A stretch of 64,000 nt of DNA from Hydractinia symbiolongicarpus (lineage: Eukaryota > Cnidaria > Hydrozoa > Anthoathecata > Hydractiniidae): assembly GCF_029227915.1 (NCBI RefSeq), contig NC_079881.1, positions 20,313,501-20,377,500 on the forward strand. Direction: 5' to 3'. Each line of letters starts with the position of its first letter. Within the stretch, counting starts at the first letter, position 1. Under the pieces are notes generated by a model, which was not told the origin of the DNA, made no database searches, and worked only from the letters and a program-made list of their open reading frames with translations. This document shows, in pieces, positions 41,001 through 49,896 of this stretch. Position numbers and translations under genes: made by a program.

Positions 41001-44000
41001 TAGACAGGGTGGAAAATGAGGATAAGTTAGCGAATAGCAACGATGATAGCAAAAGATAATACAACAATCTGCAATCTGGTGTAGTTGCAACAACTGTTCT
41101 GTTATACCGTTGGTAATAGAATTAAAATACTGTATTAAATGTGATAATAAGATAGATAGTAAGTTAAACAGCATTACTTGTATTGCATAATATGAGTAAT
41201 TTAAAACACTGTGCTTGAAAAAAATTGTTTTCAATCTTAACACTACTTTTATATCATCCCGAAAGAAAAATTGGTTAAATAAAGTTAAAAAATACAAAAC
41301 AATAGTTACACAAATGCTTTTCAAAAGAAATGCATATTTTTGCTAGAATTTTAATATCTCGAACAAGTAAGCTACCTTCTAAAGGAGACAGGCTTTGCTG
41401 TTGAACCTTACTTACTTAGTTTACACCCTAGATAAAACGAGAAAACTTTTACCTATTCTAGGTAAATACATCAAAAAGCAAAAAAAATACATAAGATCGC
41501 CAAAATTCTACTACTTAAATAAAACTGTGTTATACATTATAAAGTCAAAAGTTACAAGGCAAAACATATAAAAAATTTAAAGTAATTCATAATACTAGTT
41601 ATAATTTTTTTTTTACATCGAATTGTAAATAGTTTTGCTATCAAACTGCCTTTCTATAGTATAGGGTGAGAATACTGCTTACAGCCCTGTGAATTCATGT
41701 CAGGATTACGCATTGACAACCTTAAAGAAAACTTATTATAAAAACTTATTTATAATCTAGGCAAAGCTGATCTTGTTTTAAAGGATGTGGAAAAAATATT
41801 TTGATAAAGAGGTGAGAAAAAATACATTGTTTGTCGTAGACAATTCACTTTATTTTAATTTGTCACGTAGAATCCGCATCTTAAATTATTTCAAACTTTG
41901 AAAAATTGACTCTGCTGCTCTAAGGGCAACAAAGTCAAAGTTGTTTAATGAATAGAAAGAATAATAGGTATGCAAAACATATTAGTTAAAGTAATTTTTT
42001 AATTTAAATCTCCAGAGTAAGGTAGAATATAACTTGCAGACTACAGTGCCTTTAAATCGGCTTCAACAACTTCATTTTCGTTGTAAATGGCAAAAATTTT
42101 GCTGGCCTTGGAGTTTCAGAACTTTAAATACACAGAGTTGGCTTAAATAAAGCAAAATAAATAAGATGAAGTAAACACATAATACATTCACTGCAAGTCG
42201 ATCTATATCATTCAAATTCCTACCATGGTAGCACTTACCATATCAAAACATTCTTGCAAGATTAGATGGTTGGTACAATTATTTTATTTATAAAAAAATC
42301 AAGACATACTCATTATTATTATGATCGCTTTCTTGTTGTATTTTTTCTGAACCAACTGGAAGTGGTAGAAGTGTACGTCCTTTAACTTGTCCAGCAATAA
42401 CAAACACATTATTTTTTAGCTGATGTACATGTCGTAAGACATCTTGAGACACCACTGCAGGCCAGCTTTCGTGATTTTTCTCATTGGATAAAAGAGGAAC
42501 CAGTATCTATAATAAAATAACAAGTTGTGTGAAATATACAAGACACTCTTTTCATAAAATTCATTAATATAGAAATTATTTCCTGACTCAATTAAAGGTA
42601 TTGAAGATACACTAGATTTTGATGTTTTAGTTACAGGCAATTGAAAATGTATTTTCAAAAAAACTTAAGCAAAGGTGGGAACAATATAAAATGCCAAATT
42701 AAATATTACAACAATAAAGTGTTAAAGATTGTTGTCCGTATCGAAAAATATCAAACCAAACATAGGAACAGTTACACACTCTTAATTATTTTTGTGGGTT
42801 ATAATCATAATTTATATAAATTGACTTTATAGAGGTACACTGCTCTATACAGAAAGCATGTAAAGAAATCTCAGAATAATTTAGGAGTAAAATTTTATTA
42901 TTATTATTATTATTATTTTATTATCATTATTAGTTGATAAAGACCTGTGGAAAAATCCACTTCGGCAATAGGACATTGAAAAAGTTGGTTGTTTAAGACG
43001 TTTTGCTGACGTCAGCATTGCAAATCCAAAAAAAATTGGTGAAATTTAGTTTATTTGTTGCCTGTAACATGTAGAGGTTGAAACATTGATCAAAATAATG
43101 TATAGGATCATATCTTTTCTACGAACGACTAAGAACATAATAAATCCCGCTCACTGCTTGGCAGCGTGCTCACTGCTTGACAGTGTGTTAGTGATGAACA
43201 AAGTAGTTCTTCTTCAATATGACTTACACGCATTATACTCGCCCGTCATGATCAGAGGTCTGATCGGGATGAAGCATTCTCTGTTGAGAATGAAATACGG
43301 ATGTGTTATGATAAATATTCACCTATATGTATACACACCATCCGGATAAACTATCTGAGTTCATCACTAACATATTGCCGCACGTAGTGTAGTGGGTTCG
43401 TCTGCGGCTCCCAGTTCTGGGGACCGCGGATCGAATCCAGCTCACTGCTTGGCAGTGTGTTAGTGATGAACAAAGTAGTTCTTCTTCAATATAACATAAT
43501 AAGGGTTTAAAAATTTTGCTGACGTCAGCAATGGCTTGTTAAAACGCGAAAAGTTTGTTTCAGAAATTTATATCCCTGTTACCTTCATAGTATAGACCTT
43601 GAAAGGATGATCAAAAAAATGTATAGGATCATGTACTTTTGACAAACGGTTGCAGAGATATTGGGCTTTAAAGGTTTTTTGATGACGTCATCAACCCGTC
43701 CTTTCCGAAACGGATTGGGGAACCAGGTTTTGGAAAATTGCCTAAATTGGTCCTAGGTGCTCCCTAGTTACCTACGCGGTGAAAAATCATTGACGTCACC
43801 ACCTAGTTTCCAAGTTATTTGGCCTCAAAGTTGTAAGTGCACTGTAATGACTTCATTAATTTAATATAGGATATTGACGTTAAAGTAGCGTTATTGACGT
43901 CGCACCGTAACGTCAGAAAATTTAACATATTAGACATAAGTTTTTCGGCGACATCAAAGGAAAATGACGATATCCACTTTGCCTGTTACAAACAGACAGA

Positions 44001-47000
44001 CACAGTCTCTGTATTATTATAAGAGATACTACAGTTCACGTTATGATCTTTTAGTTCAACAAGCAAATTTTTAGATCATTTTCCCACTGCTAAGCAAAGT
44101 AAAATGACATCTAAATATAAATGCAGAGGATCGAACGTTTGTAAGAATTAACCAAGCAGAACTAAGATGTTTGTTAATGGTATAGCACTAAACATCTCCT
44201 GGAATTATATAACAGTTGCTCCCCTACCCATTAAATCTAGGGAAGTCAATACAACAATTTGTTTAAATGCTTGTCACATTCTGCACTGGTATAATTGGAT
44301 TCTTCTGTTTGTGACTTTTAGAATCTAGGTGGTGATCTGTTGTAAGGTTTCAGTCTGTTTTTATTGAAATATTCTATTTTCTTCAACAAATAGTAACTTA
44401 TCTTAGGTCTTTTTCAAGAAGCTTAGAAGGCCTGTTGATGTGTTCATAACTAGTCTGGCTTGCTGATATTCAACATGTCTCTTTTGCTAAAGTTGACTGC
44501 TGAAAGGATTTGCAATTTATTAGCTTTTCTGGTAGTTTCTTATGTCATTGTCATTTTGGTGAACATTTCAAGATGCATTTATTTTGATTCCTTTTCACAA
44601 TTTTTGCATATTTTAACAAAAATTACTGATACACGCCAAGGGCTCAAACAAGGGCCCTGTGTGTTTAAAAGAAAAATCCACAGCAATTCACTGAAAGGGA
44701 AAATCCACTTTCCATCTTTGGTTTACAGATGGAAAGTTTGTATCATATTATAGTTTATCCAAATAAAGAACTTCTACAATGGCATTTGATGTATCATTGC
44801 ATGAATTCTTTTTTGTACATGAAAGGCAACATTGGTTTAATGGACATCAGTTCTTCTCCTAATTAAAAAGCCTTTAATAATAGAAACACTGTACAAAACC
44901 TCTCAATCTCAATTCACAAAAAAATTAAAGTTACAGAAAAATTAAAAAAGTTGCTTTGGATTTTCTTTGCAACAGCTGTCTTTTATGGAGTAAAAGGAGT
45001 GAATTAACTACGTTGTGTTGCTTTTATGTAAAGGCTTCTAGTATATTATGAATCTTTTAAGATTAAGTTTTATAAAACTATTAATTTTTCTCAAGTCAAT
45101 CCATTCCTTGCTAAAGCGCACCCATTTTGCATTGAGAGTTTCATCACTTACTCCAACATGTTTTTTGTTTAAATTTATGTATCAGTTTATCAAATTTATA
45201 AGTCTCAGACCCCATCTCCATGCTACAATTTCAGGAACTATTAAAAACACAAATCATGCCATCTGTAATCTTCATGATCGTGACACAGGACAAGGTCTGG
45301 AGGTTAAAAATCCGATATTGATACATACCTGTAAACAAACACTTGCCAAATTAAGCGATAAACACCTAAACATTAGAACTGATTAACTCATTGAAACAAC
45401 GACTGGTTGGTGGCTCGTGGAACACTCCACAGGTTCACTCGTCTTTTTTAGACAACATTGCATGCGTCTCACTACTTGCGGTACCATTGTGCATGACAGG
45501 CAGATGTATACAGGTAATACAATATAGATATTAACATGTAACTTTAACTTAATTTTTTTTTCAACTTTAAAATGGGTAATCACATTGACTTAAATAAAAT
45601 TAAAATAAATGTTCTTGCTTATGATTGTAACTTTCTTTAGATTTATAGTAGATATAACATTTATAACATTTATAATCAGCGACTGATTTAACAGGAACCA
45701 CATGATGTCTGACCCTTAAACCCCCTATACAATCAACTGCTGTGTGACATACTGATGAAGAGGTGCATGATTCACTTGATATTTAGTGTTATAAACACAC
45801 TTGGATGGGAGCCATCCACATTTTTATAAATTGTGCCTTAAAATTCTCTTTTCTTTATGGAGAATGTCAGTTTGCATTTTTACAGCTCCACTGTTAGCAA
45901 TTACATTGCAGTGTTGAGAGATTCTGTTAGAATGTACCCTTTAGGAGATGAGGATGATCATAATTGGACTGATCAGGGTATCTAGCGAATTTAGTAGTAG
46001 AAACATGACAGTGGCAATTCTAACTGGAGCATCAATGACAGAAACACATTCGATGCATTTGAAACTAGAACTTGTTTGTTTTTGTTCTACGGCTTTAACC
46101 GTTGTAACTTTAGAGTGGGCTTCTTTTTTTGTTGCTACTTTTACTACTGAGACTAGTGAAACACGACAGAATACCAATCTAGTGCAGTGGTATGGGAATT
46201 CTTAGTTTTTAACAGACTACTCTGTTGCACAAGGTATAAAAACCTATTATTTTTACCAATTAATCATCTTACATTATTATTTTATGTTCAGTTGGTTTTG
46301 CAAGTACCACGCTGCAACGGTTGTTTGTTATCTTTTAAGCGATCTAGAATTTACTAAATCTAGATCTGTATTTCGCACAACAAGTTTCAAAAGGCTAAAA
46401 TTCCTTTTAAAAAATGAAATAAATCAAAAATAGTTGTTTTTACTGCTTTTTACGTTTCATTTAGGTTTCATAAAGGCAGTGTTTACAAACTGGAACTCAT
46501 TTTTCTACTAATTTCATATTTTTCATCCTCTTTTGCTGTGACAATAATTATGACAGTTGAATTAATAGGTGATATGTGATCATTTTTTTCTGCACAATTA
46601 ACTAAAGCAAATACTTAAACAGTAATACGGTGAGAACTTCCTGCCGAAACAGCTGGTTTATTTATACTTACTTACACTTGTGTACATATTTTCTTGAAAA
46701 AAGTGTGAAATAATACAGTTCATTTTTCGTTATACTCACGAATTCAGCACACATTCACAAAATTTTCTCAAAAAATTCAAAATTAATTAAAGTGTTTTAG
46801 CTGCTTTTTTCCCACTTAAATATCATTTTAATAAAATATTCTGCTTTCAATAATTAACATGGTGTCCTGGCAAGTAATGATGAAAATTCTAACTACTACT
46901 AAAAATACAACGTTTTGTAAAAATTTTGGCTTGTTTGTTTTGTTCATGAAACTCTGTACTTATTCTTTACTTTTCGGCATAAACACTGAGTAAGCAGTTT

Positions 47001-49865
47001 AATTTCTGAACTTCAACGTATGTTATAGCATTACGCTTTTTTATGCTTAAAAATGTCATGCCTAAAAAAAGAGAGTGCATTGGTGAAACTTTTTATGGAG
47101 CTCACTTGTAAAACTTGTTGTGTTTTTAGAAAAAACTAAAAAAAATTTGTTGCTTATTAGGTTTGCATGTTTACACATGCTTTAAAATTCACGTGTAAAA
47201 CAAACTTTAAAAAATAAATTTATAACTTTTACTTCAGATCAATAATTTATTTCTTTAGCTACATTTAAAAGCACATACTCATTTAAGAACCGACGTTTTG
47301 GAAAAGCTTAATATACTCACGAATGTAGAAGCAAGCTTTAACTGAACTTTAGATGCCTACAGGCTCTCTTGACTAACAAGTAAAGTTGACAATAGAAGTG
47401 TAAAGTTGATGATTTTCTATTAGTTTATTCTCTAATGTACATGCATGCTTTTTTTTGCCTGTAAAAGTAAACCGAAGAGGGTATGGCAGGACGCTTTTGT
47501 TTTTGCATTTGAGAAAAAAATTAAGTTGTTTATTGTGAAATACGACTAACTTTCTGGTATTCGTATTCCACATATTCCACTTCTGGATGGAAACATCAAA
47601 TTGTTTTATGTTGCACAAATGTTCAATATGGAATTTTTCTTCTTTAACATTTCTACAGGCAGGAAAAACATTCTATAACAAATATCCAAAAGCTAAAACA
47701 ATAACTGCAAGATTATGTGCAACATTTTCCTGAAAAATTATCCAATTTATTCCTTTCTTTAAGGTAATTTCCATTTGAATGTATATTTACCTTACTTTCA
47801 GGGAGAAAGTTTAAGGAAAGAAATTTGTATTTTGAAAGTACCTGCAAAAAGGCCTAACATGTGGATTCTAAAAAGTCCCACACACAAAATAGCCTAAGAA
47901 GTTAATCCGCAAAGTTAAATTGAAGAAAAAACTCAAATTTCATATGTTTTTCATGTGTATTTTTCTTATGACAACACAAGTACTATCTTAGCTCTGGTAT
48001 GAAGCGGATGGTTGGTGTTCCACCACAGCCCCGTCTTCCTATTACCATAAATTTGCTTCTTGGTATCCGGTCTCGTTTAAATCTCAAATCCAGTAAGCAT
48101 GCCTTTTGGGCTATTTGCCTTGTATCCTTTTTGGCCTTTTTCGCAAGTCTCACCTACTACCTACATTGTCAGCTGCCTTTAATGCTCGCATCAACTTTAC
48201 TAGGTCTGATTTTGTTTTATCCCATTCACAGTTTTTGATACTAGTTTGCTGGAGTAAAACCATCCAGTTGGGACAGCGTACTATTACTGTTCCGCTGGTG
48301 GCTATTCCATCATTTATGTACCTAAATGTTGGAAGACTAAAAGGGTCTCGCCTATTTTTAAAAGTGGCAATAAAACAGATCCTACTAATTATCGGCCTAT
48401 CTCCATTTTGCCAATTCCTATGAAAATTTTTGAAAAGTTAGTGCATGAGCAAATGTCTCATTTTATTTCTGAGCACAACTTCCTGAATGACAGACAGTCC
48501 GGATTTCGAAAACTCTTTTCCACAGAAACTGCAGTAGTCGATGTCTCTGATTTTATTCTTACTGAGCTCGACCAACATAACTTTGTTTGTGCTGTGCTCA
48601 TTGACCTTAAAAAAGCTTTTGACACTGTTGATCATAAAATTTTGTTAAAAAAACTATGGTGTTTTGGCATCAGAGATGCTGCCTTTGACTGGTTCGAGTC
48701 CTACTTAACGGACCGAATGCAGCTGACTCTTGTAAACGACACAGGATCAGATCTGCTTCATGAAGACGCTTTTGGGGTGCCGCAGGGATCTGTGTTGGGG
48801 CCCCTGCTCTTTCTTTTGTATATTGATGACTTAAAATCTGTCATCAATTCAAACTACCACCATCTATATGCGGATGATACAATAATTATTTCGTCTCATA
48901 AAAACTTGGATACCCTTGTCTCCCAGGTCGAGTTAGAACTTTCGCAAGTCGACCTCTGGCTGAATAATAACAAAATGACTATTAATACGGACAAAACTGA
49001 AACAATCTTTTTCGGCAACCACAGCCAGTTAAAAAAAGTTGAGAACAAAACTATCAACTATATGGGTATTCCTTTGAAGAGGAGCGAAAAAGTTAAATAT
49101 CTTGGGGTAACATTTGATCAAAAAATGCAATGGGAAAAGCACATTAATGACATAAATAGAAAAATACTAATTAAATATTCTAAAATTAGAACCATTGCAT
49201 CCTGTTTAACACCTCACACAAAAAACCTTTTAATTAATGCACTTGTCATGCCATATTTCAACTACTGCTCCTCGGCATGGGCTTGTGCCACCCAAGGTAG
49301 ATTGGGAAAACTAGAAAAACGATTAAAATGTGTCCGTACCTTTCTTGGGAAAGAGAGGGAATATTCAATGAATAATTTACTCATCAAAAACGATGCCATA
49401 TTAGTTTTCAAAGCCATGAATCACATTGCTCCTGATTACATGCGCTCAAAATTCCTTTTGACAAAAAACTGTCATAATCATCAAACAAGAGGAGCTTCAA
49501 AAAACAGGTTCACACTTCCCTTGGTCAACACGGAATTTGGCAAAAAAGCCTTCCCATTTAGAGCTGCAAAAGTGTGGAATAATCTTCCAGACCAAGTGAC
49601 CTGTGATGGAAGTCTGCTTTCGTTTAAGACTTCCATCTCTAATGTATTTGGCAAATTCTAATGGAGATCACTTTTGAATTTTTTAATTTTTGTTTTTTAT
49701 TCTTTTTCTTTTCAATTTTCACAGATTATAAATGTTACTATGTTTGATTGAGCTGAGGCAGTCTAAGGTTTATCATTTTTTGTTTCTTTTTTGTTCTAGT
49801 GGCCCCCAGTGGAAACAATCCACTAACTATAGGTTTTTGTGATTTTCTGGGCTAGCCACTTTAAA

Positions 49866-49896
<31 letters not shown>

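Larger units (their letters stand above)
36184..42309. other. Dynein intron 2 (6.1 kb)
   Basis: Large AT-rich intron. Identified content: a perfect inverted repeat at 36299-36347 and two minus-strand RTE-type 3' ends (37266-37540 and 39156-39340). I see no further gene or RNA in 36350-37260, 37545-39150 or 39345-42300. Confidence 0.6.
27835..42506 (-). other. DNAH17: Dynein exons 2-13: N-terminal tail (residues 116-824)
   Basis: Exons at 42310-42506, 35988-36183, 35630-35729, 33033-33244, 32366-32599, 31883-32050, 31009-31125, 30381-30652, 29638-29706, 29168-29294, 28364-28628 and 27835-28004. Marker strings include [24 protein letters not shown]-type and [12 protein letters not shown], all typical of the DHC_N1 tail of axonemal heavy chains. 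This is the least conserved part of the protein and binds intermediate and light chains. Junctions in phases 1 and 2 (after exons 2, 4, 9, 10 and 12) restore codons correctly, which supports the boundaries. Exon 2 ends in a short AAT run giving consecutive Asn residues. Confidence 0.88.
48313..49896 (+). mobile_element. 5'-truncated CR1/L2-like non-LTR retrotransposon inserted into the recombinase gene
   Basis: Inserted with a short duplication CATCA (48308-48312 and 49897-49901). The open frame starts at the truncation ([37 protein letters not shown]) and runs without a stop to TAA at 49659-49661. After it comes a 3' UTR with a stem-loop (49798-49860) and an (ATT)n tail (about 49870-49896). 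Orientation is opposite to the dynein gene. The endonuclease and N-terminal RT part are absent, so the copy cannot move by itself. Confidence 0.88.

Noticed and set aside
45048-45386. 112-codon plus-strand frame
   Set aside because: No family resemblance, no supporting signals, and it lies in repeat-rich intron 1.
45941-46205. Overlapping open frames on both strands
   Set aside because: Neither shows conserved character; mutual overlap suggests chance.
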